From Nocardia caishijiensis NBRC 108228 (GTDB lineage Bacteria; Actinomycetota; Actinomycetes; Mycobacteriales; Mycobacteriaceae): a stretch of DNA of 64,000 nt. Of the stretch, positions 41,903-50,499 are shown one piece after another. Position numbers and translations under genes: made by a program. The notes beneath the pieces were generated by a model. That model saw only the letters and a program-made list of their open reading frames with translations, was not told the origin of the DNA and made no database searches. The DNA is taken from positions 1 through 64,000 of the forward strand of contig NZ_BDBE01000039.1 in NCBI RefSeq assembly GCF_001612825.1, in the 5' to 3' direction. Position 1 is the first letter of the stretch. Each line of letters begins with the position of its first letter.

Positions 41903-43399
41903 TCAGTACGCGCCTTCGCCCCGGGTGACCACGCCGATGGTCCGCGCGATGAGGGCGACATCCAGCACCATCGACCAGTTCTCCACGTACGACAGGTCGA
42001 GGCGAACCGAATCCTCCGGTGACAGGTCCGAGCGCCCGCTCACCTGCCACAGGCCGGTGAGCCCCGGCTTCACCAACAGCCGCCTGCGCATCTCGCCGTC
42101 GTAGGTGTCGACCTCGCGCTGCACCTGCGGCCTCGGCCCGACCACACTCATCTCGCCGCGCAGCACATTGAAGAACTGTGGCAGCTCGTCGAGACTGTAC
42201 TTGCGCAGGAACCGACCGACCGGAGTCACCCGTGGATCGTCTTTGACCTTGAAGAACACCGGGTTTCCACCGTGCTCGGCGATGAGCTCGTCGACGACGG
42301 TATCGGCGTCGGGGCGCATACTGCGGAACTTGATCATCCGGAACGGCACACCGTCGCGGCCGATCCGCTCCGAGAGGTAGAACACCGGACCGGAACTGCT
42401 GAGCTTCACCGCCATCGCGATGGCGAGCAGGACCGGAGCGCTGAGCAGCACCACCGTGGCGGCGAAACAGAAGTCGAACAGCGCCTTTCGAGTGGATTTG
42501 GCCCGTCCGTAGCGCGGCCGATCGATGTGCAGCATCGGCATCCCGGCCACCAGCCGGTGATTGAGGCGCACCCCGGCGATGTCGACCACACCCGGTGCCA
42601 CGATCAGATCGACGCCGAGCGGGTCGAGTTCCCATGCCATGCGCCGCAATTCGGCCGGACCGAGATGGTCGGTCGCGGCCACGGCCACCGAGTCGGCGCC
42701 GCTGCGGCGCACCGCGTCGAGCACCGAGCGGTCGTCACCGAGAACCGATGCGCCACCGAGTGTTTCGACCCGCTCCCCCGACCCGGTCGGCACGCACACA
42801 CCCACCACCCGGTACCCCGAGGCCGGATCGTCGGTGAACGCCGTCGCCATGGCGTGCGCGGCTTCGGGTGAGCCGACGACGAGCACCGCGGTATGGCAGC
42901 GGCCCTCGGCGCGCAGGCTGCGCAACTGCCAGCGCCAGGCCAGCCGTCCGGCGATCAGCCCGAACAGCCCGGCGGGCAGGGCGATGGCCAGGTAGCCGCG
43001 GGCGAATTCGATGCGGAACAGCAGGGCGAGGATGGCGAGCACACCGAACAGGCGCAGGCTTGCCGAGACCAGGCGGCGGAATTCCTCACTGCCGGTACCG
43101 ATCACCTGGGGTGTGCGGGTTCCGTACCCGTGCAGCAGGCCGAGCCAGCCGAGCGCGAGGGCCAGCGACACCGCCGAGTAGCCGATCTCGTACGGCAAGG
43201 GCCAGGCCAGTGTCGAGTCGACGGGTCCGTCGAATCGCAGCGCCTGCGCGGTGCCGACGGCACCGACCACGGCGACGACATCGGTGACGACCAGGCGGCG
43301 CACGAACGCGCTCTGCCAGGTCTCCCGTCGCGAGTCGTGCACCGCGTGCACGCCGGTGACGGCATCCATCTCGCCACTACTGGTGAGCTCGTAGCTCAT
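41903..43399 (-). CDS. Polyprenyl glycosylphosphotransferase (initiating sugar transferase)
   Basis: A 498-residue enzyme of the WbaP/CpsE type that moves a sugar-1-phosphate to undecaprenyl phosphate, the first step of repeat-unit assembly. Four to five N-terminal helices (to about residue 145), a CoA-binding-like middle domain (VLVVGSPEAAHAMA), one re-entrant helix (ALFDFCFAATVVLLSAPVLL) and the catalytic C-terminus follow, with MIKFRSMRPDA, the Asp-Glu dyad in YSLDELPQFFNVL and SVVGPRPQV. The ATG was chosen because GGGGAGG lies 11 bases upstream. It marks one end of the polysaccharide locus. Confidence 0.93.
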   Translation of the reverse strand: MSYELTSSGEMDAVTGVHAVHDSRRETWQSAFVRRLVVTDVVAVVGAVGTAQALRFDGPVDSTLAWPLPYEIGYSAVSLALALGWLGLLHGYGTRTPQVIGTGSEEFRRLVSASLRLFGVLAILALLFRIEFARGYLAIALPAGLFGLIAGRLAWRWQLRSLRAEGRCHTAVLVVGSPEAAHAMATAFTDDPASGYRVVGVCVPTGSGERVETLGGASVLGDDRSVLDAVRRSGADSVAVAATDHLGPAELRRMAWELDPLGVDLIVAPGVVDIAGVRLNHRLVAGMPMLHIDRPRYGRAKSTRKALFDFCFAATVVLLSAPVLLAIAMAVKLSSSGPVFYLSERIGRDGVPFRMIKFRSMRPDADTVVDELIAEHGGNPVFFKVKDDPRVTPVGRFLRKYSLDELPQFFNVLRGEMSVVGPRPQVQREVDTYDGEMRRRLLVKPGLTGLWQVSGRSDLSPEDSVRLDLSYVENWSMVLDVALIARTIGVVTRGEGAY

Positions 43400-43862
43400 G
43401 AACCGACACACCTCCCCTATCGGGAGTCGAACCCTTCCGATCGCCGGCGACCAGAACGCGACCTTGCGATGGCCGCTACGCCCCTCGATTCGAAACCCGT
43501 GGGACGATCGTTACACACCGCCGAAATTCCTCCACATCGAAGCGCAAGCGCCGCAATGCGATCCAAAGATTAGCCCAGCGGATGCGGAAACGGTGGACGA
43601 GACTTCGTGAGGTCGATGGCTTTTCGGCATGAATACAGGAAAATACACTCATCGAGTGGGTGATATCACATTCCATCGAGGAACGGTCGCCTTCGCCGAG
43701 AATTAGCCGATCATGGCGCCACCTGGCACTTTCCCGAAAAAGACCACTCCCGTGTCTCCCAGGTCGCAAATCTTCCTGTCGGCTATTGCCGGAGGTGCGC
43801 TGTAACGTCTCGTCCCGCAGGACCGAAGTCCGGCATGTCCGGCATCGGCCGCGACAATTCTC
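43400..43862. other. Divergent control region of the polysaccharide locus
   Basis: About 460 bases, clearly less GC-rich than the genes on either side (for example around 43600-43690). It separates the initiating transferase from the sugar-cassette operon and should hold both promoters. I see a short imperfect repeat ACTCATCGAGTGGGTGAT near 43648 but no gene, terminator or clear operator. Confidence 0.5.
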
Positions 43863-45125
43863 GTGTCTGATGAAGGTGGCCCCGTGCAATGTCGGCTGTG
43901 TGATTCCGGGCGGCTCACGAGCGTGCTCGACCTGGGCGCCACCCCGGCGTGTGAGAGCTTCCTCGACGCCGCGCTGCTGGAGACTCCCGAAACGACCTAT
44001 CCGCTGCATCTGCGGCTGTGTGAACAATGCCTGCTGTTGCAGATCCCGGCGCTGATCACCCCTGAGGACACGTTCACCGAATACGCCTATTTCTCGTCGT
44101 TCTCCGACAGCTGGGTGCGCCACGCCGAGGATTTCATCGAGACGGCGGTGGACCGCCTTGGGCTGGGTGCCGACTCGTTCGTCGTGGAGGTGGCGAGCAA
44201 CGACGGGTACCTGCTGCGGCACGCGGTGGCACGCGGTGTCCCGTGCCTTGGCATCGAGCCGTCGGTCAATGTCGGTGCCGCCGCCCGCGCGGCCGGGGTA
44301 CCGACGGAAACCACGTTCCTGCACGAGGATTCGGCGGCGCGGGTGCGTGCCGAGCACGGTCCGGCCGATCTGGTCGTCGCCAACAACGTCTACGCCCACA
44401 TCCCCGATCTGCGCGGCTTCACCCGCGCGTTGCGGACCCTGCTCAGCGACGACGGTTGGCTCAGCATCGAGGTACACCACGCGCTGAATCTGGTGCGCCA
44501 CGGCCAGTTCGACACCATCTACCACGAACATTTCCAGTACTACACCGTGTATTCCGCGCAGCGCGCGCTCGCGGTCGGCGGCCTGACGGTCGTGGATGTG
44601 GAGTTGCTCGACACCCACGGCGGGTCGCTGCGGCTGTGGGCCCGCCCCGATGCCGTCGCCGAGCCCGGACCCCGGGTCGCCGAGGTGCTCGACCTCGAGC
44701 GGGCGGCCGGGCTGCACACCCCGGCCGGATATGCCGACCTGGCACCGCGCGCGCAGTCGGTGCGTCAAGAGTTGCTGCGCTTCCTGCTCGACTGCCGTGC
44801 GCGGGGCAAGCGGGTCGTCGGCTACGGTGCTCCCGGCAAGGGCAACACCCTGCTCAACTACTGCGGCATCCGACCCGACCTGCTCGAGTACACCGTCGAC
44901 CGCAACCCCTACAAACACGGGCGCTACACCCCGGGCACCCGCATCCCGATCCATCCGCCGGAACGCATCGACGCGGACCGGCCAGACGTGGTGCTCGTGC
45001 TGCCCTGGAATCTCGAAACCGAGATCACCGCGCAGCTGCGCCACGTGACCGAATGGGGCGGCGAACTGGTCTACCCGCTGCCGGTGCTGCACCGCGCCGA
45101 GCTGGAAACGAAAGTGAATCGATGA
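43863..45125 (+). CDS. Sugar C-methyltransferase (TcaB9/NovU-like)
   Basis: A 420-residue three-part enzyme. It has an N-terminal zinc domain (CRLCDSG and LCEQCLLLQ), a central SAM fold (VVEVASNDGYLL, then GIEPS and NNVYAHI) and a C-terminal domain (VVGYGAPGKGNTLLNYCG). The catalytic block GQFDTIYHEHFQYYT contains the Tyr-x-Glu-His set known from TcaB9, which methylates C-3 of dTDP-4-keto sugars. It should add a branch methyl group to a nucleotide-activated keto sugar. Start is GTG; a second GTG seven codons later has a better ribosome site (GAAGGTGG). Its stop overlaps the next gene. Confidence 0.9.
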   Translation: MSDEGGPVQCRLCDSGRLTSVLDLGATPACESFLDAALLETPETTYPLHLRLCEQCLLLQIPALITPEDTFTEYAYFSSFSDSWVRHAEDFIETAVDRLGLGADSFVVEVASNDGYLLRHAVARGVPCLGIEPSVNVGAAARAAGVPTETTFLHEDSAARVRAEHGPADLVVANNVYAHIPDLRGFTRALRTLLSDDGWLSIEVHHALNLVRHGQFDTIYHEHFQYYTVYSAQRALAVGGLTVVDVELLDTHGGSLRLWARPDAVAEPGPRVAEVLDLERAAGLHTPAGYADLAPRAQSVRQELLRFLLDCRARGKRVVGYGAPGKGNTLLNYCGIRPDLLEYTVDRNPYKHGRYTPGTRIPIHPPERIDADRPDVVLVLPWNLETEITAQLRHVTEWGGELVYPLPVLHRAELETKVNR

Positions 45126-45898
45126 AGGTCGTGTTGTTCTGCGGCGGATACGGCATGCGCATGCGTGGCGGGTCCGACGACATCGTGCCCAAGCCGATGC
45201 AGCTGGTCGGCCCGCGACCGCTGCTGTGGCACGTGATGCGGTACTACGCGCACTTCGGGCACAAGGAGTTCGTGCTGTGCCTCGGTTACGGGGCCGAGCA
45301 CATCAAGAATTACTTCCTCACCTACCAGGAGACGGCGTCCAACGACTTCGTCATCCGGGACGGGCAGGTCGAACTGCTCGGTACCGACATCAGCGACTGG
45401 TCGATCACCTTCGTCGACACCGGGGTGGAATCGGCGATCGGTGAGCGGTTGCGCCGGGTGCGCGAGCATCTCGACGGTGACGAGTACTTCCTGGCCAACT
45501 ACGCCGATGTACTCACCGACGCACCGCTCGACACCATGATCGAGAGTTTCCACGCCTCGGGGGCGGCGGCGTCGATGATGGTCGTTCCGCCGCAGTCGTC
45601 GTTCCACTGTGTCGACATCACCGACAGCGGCGAGGTGAAGGACATCATGCCGGTGGCGCGGATGCCCCTGTGGGAGAACGGCGGATTCTTCGTGCTGAGT
45701 CAGGAGATCTTCGATCTGCTGCCGCCCGGTGGCGATCTGGTCGCCGACGCGTGCGGGACGCTGGCCGGGCAGGGCCGCCTGTTCGGGTATCGGCACCTGG
45801 GTTTCTGGAAGCCCGCCGACACCTTCAAGGAGCGCGCCGAACTCGACGACGCCTACCGCAACGGATCGCGGCCGTGGATGGTGTGGGAATCGGCGTGA
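45122..45898 (+). CDS. Glucose-1-phosphate cytidylyltransferase-like nucleotidyltransferase
   Basis: A 258-residue nucleotidyltransferase of the RfbF/DdhA type. The nucleotide loop is LFCGGYGMRMRGGSDDIVPKPM, and GYGAEHIKNYF, NYADVLTDAP and HLGFWKPADTFKERAELD follow. The usual GTR of the loop reads GMR. In the family it makes CDP-glucose from CTP and glucose-1-phosphate, the entry to CDP-deoxysugars. It is coupled to both neighbours by 4-base overlaps. No CDP-glucose 4,6-dehydratase of the RfbG type is recognisable, so the sugar route is unusual or uses genes elsewhere. Confidence 0.85.
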   Translation: MKVVLFCGGYGMRMRGGSDDIVPKPMQLVGPRPLLWHVMRYYAHFGHKEFVLCLGYGAEHIKNYFLTYQETASNDFVIRDGQVELLGTDISDWSITFVDTGVESAIGERLRRVREHLDGDEYFLANYADVLTDAPLDTMIESFHASGAAASMMVVPPQSSFHCVDITDSGEVKDIMPVARMPLWENGGFFVLSQEIFDLLPPGGDLVADACGTLAGQGRLFGYRHLGFWKPADTFKERAELDDAYRNGSRPWMVWESA

Positions 45899-46545
45899 TC
45901 GGTTTGTTCACCCGCCCGCCGAAGCGGATCGCGGTGCTCGGCGCGCACTGTGACGACATCGCCATCGGCATGGGCGCCACCCTGCTCGCGCTCACCGGTG
46001 CCGACCCGGAGGTGCAGGTGCGTGCCCTGGTGCTCTCCGGTGGGGGCACCGCGCGCGAGGACGAGGAACGGGCGGCGCTCACCGCGTTCTGTTCCGGCAC
46101 GACACCCCAGCTCGAGGTGCTCCACGTGCCGGACGGGCGCGCGCCCGCGCACTGGGACCGGATCAAGGACGCGCTCGCCGCGTTCCGTCGAGGCGGTGAA
46201 CCCGAGGTGGTGTTCGCGCCGCATCGTGGTGACGCCCACCAGGATCACCGGTTGCTCGCCGAGCTGGTGCCAACCGAGTTCCGTGACCACCTGATCCTCG
46301 GTTACGAGATCCTCAAGTGGGAGACCGACACTCCCGCGCCCACGCTGTATCACCCGATGGATGCCGAACTGCTGCACCGCAAGTCGCGGTTGCTGCACGA
46401 ACACTATCCGTCGCAGACGGGCCGCGACTGGTTCGACGAACAGGCCTTCCTCGGGTTGGCCCGGATGCGTGGCGTGCAGTGCCACGCACCGTATGCCGAG
46501 GCGTTCGTGCTCGACAAAGCGATCATCAGATGGGAACAGACGTGA
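45895..46545 (+). CDS. PIG-L family deacetylase
   Basis: A 216-residue LmbE/PIG-L zinc hydrolase. The metal motif GAHCDDIAIGMG lies near residue 17 and HRGDAHQDHR near residue 103. Relatives remove acetyl groups from N-acetylglucosaminyl compounds, including mycothiol precursors. Here it is coupled by overlap to a cytidylyltransferase and followed closely by an SDR gene, so deacetylation of a sugar intermediate of the polysaccharide is likely. Start is GTG overlapping the preceding stop. Confidence 0.87.
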   Translation: MIGLFTRPPKRIAVLGAHCDDIAIGMGATLLALTGADPEVQVRALVLSGGGTAREDEERAALTAFCSGTTPQLEVLHVPDGRAPAHWDRIKDALAAFRRGGEPEVVFAPHRGDAHQDHRLLAELVPTEFRDHLILGYEILKWETDTPAPTLYHPMDAELLHRKSRLLHEHYPSQTGRDWFDEQAFLGLARMRGVQCHAPYAEAFVLDKAIIRWEQT

Positions 46546-46547
46546 AC

Positions 46548-47582
46548 ATGCGGGTACTGGTCACCGGACATCAGGGGTACCTCGGCACGGTGATGGTTCC
46601 GCTGCTGCGGGCGGCGGGCCACGAGGTCACGGGCCTGGACATCGGGTACTTCGCCGACTGTGTGCTCGGCGAATTCGCGGGCGACCCGCCCGGTCTCGCG
46701 GTGGATCTGCGGGAGGTGACGGTCGAGCAGCTGCGCGGATTCGACGCGGTGATCCACCTGGCCGCGCTGTCCAACGATCCGCTCGGTGCGCTGGCGCCCG
46801 AGATCACCTACGACATCAACCACTACGCCTCGGTGCGGTTGGCGCGGCTGGCCAAGGAAGCCGGGGTGCGTCGGTTCCTGTACGCCTCCACGTGTTCGGT
46901 GTACGGGGCGGCGGGCGAGGACCTGGTCACCGAAGCCGCGCCCCTACGTCCGATCACGCCCTATGCCGAGAGCAAGGTGCGGGTCGAAGACGACGTGGCG
47001 GCGCTGGCCGACAGCGACTTCGTGCCGGTGTTCCTGCGCAACGCGACGGCATTCGGTTTCTCGCCGCGTTTGCGCGCCGACATCGTGCTCAACAATCTGG
47101 TCGGTTACGCGGTGCTGACCGGTGCGGTGAAGGTGCTCTCCGACGGCACGCCGTGGCGTCCGCTGGTCCACGCCGCCGACATCGCGACCGCCTTCGGGAT
47201 GTGCCTGACCGCACCGGCGGCCGACGTGTCGTGCCGGGCGTTCAACATCGGCACCGAGGTCAACAACCTCACCGTCGCCGAGATCGCGGGGGCCGTGGTC
47301 GACGCGGTGCCGGGTTCGCGGTTGGTGATCACCGGCGAGAGCGGCGCCGATCCGCGCTCGTATCGGGTCGACTTCTCGGCCGCGCGTGCGGTTCTCGGTT
47401 TCGAGGCGGCGTGGACGGTGCCCGCGGGCGCGGCGGAGCTGTTCGACGAATACACCGCTCGAGGACTCAGGTCCGAGGCGTTCTTCCAGCGGTTCACCCG
47501 GCTGCCGCACCTGCGGGGACTGTGCGAGGCGGGTGTGCTCGACGACCGGTTGCGCCGAATCAGTGCGCGGGCGTCAGCGTAG
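46548..47582 (+). CDS. NAD-dependent sugar epimerase/dehydratase (extended SDR)
   Basis: A 344-residue extended SDR. GHQGYLGTVMVPLL is the NAD loop (about residue 7), HLAALSNDP follows, the catalytic set is STCSVYG and YAESK, and RPLVHAADIA closes the sugar site. It acts on a nucleotide sugar as epimerase, reductase or dehydratase. It is the best candidate for a missing dehydratase of the cassette, though its sequence looks more epimerase-like. An in-frame GTG two codons earlier overlaps the deacetylase stop and could be the real start. The 3' end overlaps the convergent RmlC-like gene by 23 bp. Confidence 0.88.
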   Translation: MRVLVTGHQGYLGTVMVPLLRAAGHEVTGLDIGYFADCVLGEFAGDPPGLAVDLREVTVEQLRGFDAVIHLAALSNDPLGALAPEITYDINHYASVRLARLAKEAGVRRFLYASTCSVYGAAGEDLVTEAAPLRPITPYAESKVRVEDDVAALADSDFVPVFLRNATAFGFSPRLRADIVLNNLVGYAVLTGAVKVLSDGTPWRPLVHAADIATAFGMCLTAPAADVSCRAFNIGTEVNNLTVAEIAGAVVDAVPGSRLVITGESGADPRSYRVDFSAARAVLGFEAAWTVPAGAAELFDEYTARGLRSEAFFQRFTRLPHLRGLCEAGVLDDRLRRISARASA

Positions 47583-48123
47583 CGCGCAGCCGCGCCCAGC
47601 TGCCCGCGCGCGCGTCACGGTCGGAGACGACCGTCACCGGCAGCGGCCAGTCGATGTCGAGCTCGGGGTCGTGGTAAGCGACCCCGAGGTCTTCGGCCGG
47701 GTCGTGCGGGCGATCGATGCGATAACACACGTCGGCGATGTCGGTGAGCGCCTGGAAACCGTGCAGGAACCCCGGCGGCACGTACAGGTGGTGGAACAGT
47801 TCGTCGTCGAGGCGGAAGGCCTGCCGCGCACCGAATGTGGGCGACCCGGGGCGGATGTCGACGAGCACGTCGTGGACCGCGCCGTGGGCGCAACGCACCA
47901 GTTTGGCCTCGCCGCGACCGCCGCGCCCGTGCATGCCCCTGATCACCCCGCGCACCGACCGCGACTGCGAGTCCTGCACGAATCCCGCTGCCGCACCATC
48001 GATTCCGAGGTGGGCATCGAATTCGGCGGCGTCGAAGGTGCGGGTGAACAAGCCGCGGTCGTCGCGGAACGGCTCGGGGACGAGCACAACCACGTCGGCC
48101 AGTTCGGTCGTTTCGATACGCAC
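47560..48123 (-). CDS. dTDP-4-dehydrorhamnose 3,5-epimerase-like protein
   Basis: A 187-residue RmlC-type cupin. SVRGVIRGMHGRGGRGEAKLV holds the base histidine, and GEV-like DVLVDIRPGSPTFG, YVPPGFLHGFQ and the final DPELDIDWPL are all in order. The family epimerises C-3 and C-5 of a 4-keto sugar. It lies alone on the minus strand inside a plus-strand cassette, overlapping the SDR gene at one end and only 14 bp from the start of the next methyltransferase at the other. Promoters must therefore lie inside neighbouring genes. Confidence 0.9.
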   Translation of the reverse strand: MRIETTELADVVVLVPEPFRDDRGLFTRTFDAAEFDAHLGIDGAAAGFVQDSQSRSVRGVIRGMHGRGGRGEAKLVRCAHGAVHDVLVDIRPGSPTFGARQAFRLDDELFHHLYVPPGFLHGFQALTDIADVCYRIDRPHDPAEDLGVAYHDPELDIDWPLPVTVVSDRDARAGSWARLRATLTPAH

Positions 48124-48137
48124 GAGGACATCCTGCC

Positions 48138-49220
48138 ATGACTCGCCGATGCCGAGGCTGCGGTGACACCGCGCTGCGCACCCTGCTCGACCTGGGCACC
48201 GTGCCCGCCGCCGACCACTTCCCCCTTCGGGATTCGCCGGTGCGCGCCGCCGAGTCGGGCCACCCGTTGCGGATGGACCACTGTGTGGCGTGCGGACTGG
48301 CCCAGCTCGCCGACGACGACACCGTCACCGCGGAACCGCGCGGAATCGAACCGCAGGCGCTGCGCGATCAGGCGGCCGACGCGATCGGCCGGGTGCGTGC
48401 GGCCGGACTGCTCCTCGGCGCCACGGTGACCGAATTCGGCAGTCCGCACGGCGGTACCTGGTTGCCGCTTCCCGGTTTCACCGCGGCCGCCGGTCCCACC
48501 GATGTGGTCCTCGACTGTTTCGGCATCATGCACGAACCCGACCAGCGCGCCGCTTTCGCCGCCCGCGCCGCCGCGACCGCACCCGGGGGCGTGCTGCTCG
48601 TGCAGTTCCATTCGCTGGCCGCGATCGTGGCGCAGGGGCAGTGGAATGCGTTGCGGCACGGCCACTTCGCCTACTACTCGCTGGCCTCCTTGCGTGGCCT
48701 GCTGGCCGCGGCAGGGATGAGCGTCGTGACGGCATGGGAATTCGACCTCTACGGCGGGACGGTGCTGGTGGCCGCCCGGCACGGAGAGCATCCCGCCGAT
48801 CGGGCTGTCGAGGAACTGCTGGCCGCCGAGGCGCGGGTGCTCGAGCGCGCGAGCGCGCTGCAGCAAGTGGTGGACAATCATGTCGGCGCGCTTCGCGACT
48901 GGTTGGAAAGCGCTGCCTCGCGGGGGCTTCGAACCTTCGCCTACGGTGCCGCCTCCCGCGCCGTCGCCCTCCTGGCGATGGCGGGCGCGCACCGGGAACT
49001 CCTCGCCGGGGTAGCCGACGCCTCGCCCGGCAAACAGGGTCGACGCATGCCAGGAACCGACGTCCCTATCATCTCCCCCACCGATCTGGTTGCGGCCGAG
49101 CCCGACGCTGTCCTGCTCACGCTCCCCGATCTCCTCCGCGAAGTCCGAACTTCCCTCCCGCAACTCGACGGCCGCTGGTTCGTCGACGATCCCGTCCGCC
49201 CGCGAAAGGTCGACCGGTAG
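48138..49220 (+). CDS. C-methyltransferase paralogue with degenerate active site
   Basis: A 360-residue relative of the upstream sugar C-methyltransferase. The zinc domain (CRGCGDTA and HCVACGLAQ) and C-terminal domain (FAYGAASRAVALL) are kept. The SAM domain is shortened by roughly 45 residues: GSPHGG remains but the GIEPS strand is gone. The catalytic block reads WNALRHGHFAYYS, so the Tyr and Glu of YHEH are replaced by Arg and Gly, while a histidine in GIMHEPD is kept. It may be inactive, structural, or do other chemistry. Not a pseudogene by reading frame. Confidence 0.82.
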   Translation: MTRRCRGCGDTALRTLLDLGTVPAADHFPLRDSPVRAAESGHPLRMDHCVACGLAQLADDDTVTAEPRGIEPQALRDQAADAIGRVRAAGLLLGATVTEFGSPHGGTWLPLPGFTAAAGPTDVVLDCFGIMHEPDQRAAFAARAAATAPGGVLLVQFHSLAAIVAQGQWNALRHGHFAYYSLASLRGLLAAAGMSVVTAWEFDLYGGTVLVAARHGEHPADRAVEELLAAEARVLERASALQQVVDNHVGALRDWLESAASRGLRTFAYGAASRAVALLAMAGAHRELLAGVADASPGKQGRRMPGTDVPIISPTDLVAAEPDAVLLTLPDLLREVRTSLPQLDGRWFVDDPVRPRKVDR

Positions 49221-49340
49221 CCGATTCCCGGCAACTCGTCGTCTCCTGTCCACACGACCCACCGGAAACCCACGCCGAGCGCGCACGGTTGATGGGCCCA
49301 CCGATCGAAGGACGGCCGGTACGCCACGGCCCACCGGGCC

Positions 49341-49365
49341 GACTCACCGAGGGTTACGGTGAGTC
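49341..49365 (-). terminator. Terminator hairpin spanning the glycosyltransferase stop
   Basis: A perfect 9-bp stem (GACTCACCG and its complement) with a 7-base loop that contains the TAA stop of the minus-strand gene. It could also end readthrough from the plus-strand methyltransferase. Confidence 0.5.
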
Positions 49366-50499
49366 CGGTGCTGCCGACGTCGAGTTCCCGGCCGGTGTCG
49401 ACATCGCTCGGTCCCCGTCGCCGACCACCGTGTCGAACATGTGCGGGCGGGTCCGGGTGCGGTTGTGCCTGGTGGCGATCTTCGCGAGTCCCGCTTCGCG
49501 GAGCCGAGCGCGCAGTGGGTGATCCTCGGTGATCCGGCTCAGCGCCTCGCGCAGGGCGTGTGGGTCGTCGGGGCGGACGCATACCGCGGCGTCGGTGCTC
49601 ACATTGCCGCCGTGGTCGGTGGCGACGACCGGGACGCCCACGCTCATCGCCTCGAGCACCACCAGTGGTCCCGCTTCGGGGAGGACACTGGCCGAAACGA
49701 GGACGTCCCAGCCTCGGATGGTCGGCAGTGGGTCGACGTGGCCGAGGAAGCGCACACGACCGGCCAGGTCGGGCTGGGCCGCGCGGTCGCGCAGTCGCGC
49801 CAGGTACGGTTCGTCGCCGGGCAGTGCCTGTCCCGCGATCTCGACACTCACGTCGGGAAGTGCCGCGACGGCTTCCAGCAGCACGTGGTGGCCCTTCCAC
49901 TCGGTGATCACACCGAGGATGCCGACCACGGGTCGCGAGCGAACCACCACGGGTGCGGGCTCGACCGGCCACGGCACCCCGAGCCAGGCCACCTCGGTCT
50001 CGATCCCGAGCGCACGCACCGGCGCCGCCGCCCGTTCCGACACCGCGACGGCCCGTGCCAGCGCCATCCGACCGATCCGCGCAACCGCGAATTGTCTTGT
50101 GCTGGCGAGAATGTCGTGTACCAACCACACGGTGTCACGGCGCCGGGGCACCGACATCGCCACGGTGGGCAGGGCCATCGTCGAGTTCACCACCAGCCGT
50201 GCCCGGCCACCGCGCGAGGCCTTGCGCAACGCGGCGGCGGCCGACACCCAGTGCCACAGCATCACCAGTGCGGCCGCGAACCGCGCACCGCCCTGCTGAC
50301 CCGACAGGCCGAGTTCCGGGATCGCAACATGCCCCACCGAGTCGGGCAGCCGCTCGCTGAGCGCGCCGACCGGACACGCCACCCGCACTCGGTACCCACG
50401 CACGACGGCCACCTCGATCAGATCGAGCATCACCTTCTCGGCGCCCGAAGCCTGCGCGCTGTGGGCGACGAACAGCAGGTCCCGCTCAGCGCCCGGCAC
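49354..50499 (-). CDS. Glycosyltransferase family 4
   Basis: A 381-residue GT-B glycosyltransferase. FVAHSAQASGAEKVMLDL is the acceptor-side loop near residue 10; VGILGVITEWKGHHVLLEAV opens the donor domain, and PEAGPLVVLEAMSVGVPVVATDHGG carries the E-x7-E donor motif. The last 40 residues (after ATRHNRTRTRP) are low-complexity. It should add one sugar to the lipid-linked repeat unit. The GTG start overlaps the preceding GH-like gene by 14 bases. It is the last gene of the minus-strand arm. Confidence 0.9.
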   Translation of the reverse strand: MPGAERDLLFVAHSAQASGAEKVMLDLIEVAVVRGYRVRVACPVGALSERLPDSVGHVAIPELGLSGQQGGARFAAALVMLWHWVSAAAALRKASRGGRARLVVNSTMALPTVAMSVPRRRDTVWLVHDILASTRQFAVARIGRMALARAVAVSERAAAPVRALGIETEVAWLGVPWPVEPAPVVVRSRPVVGILGVITEWKGHHVLLEAVAALPDVSVEIAGQALPGDEPYLARLRDRAAQPDLAGRVRFLGHVDPLPTIRGWDVLVSASVLPEAGPLVVLEAMSVGVPVVATDHGGNVSTDAAVCVRPDDPHALREALSRITEDHPLRARLREAGLAKIATRHNRTRTRPHMFDTVVGDGDRAMSTPAGNSTSAAPDSP

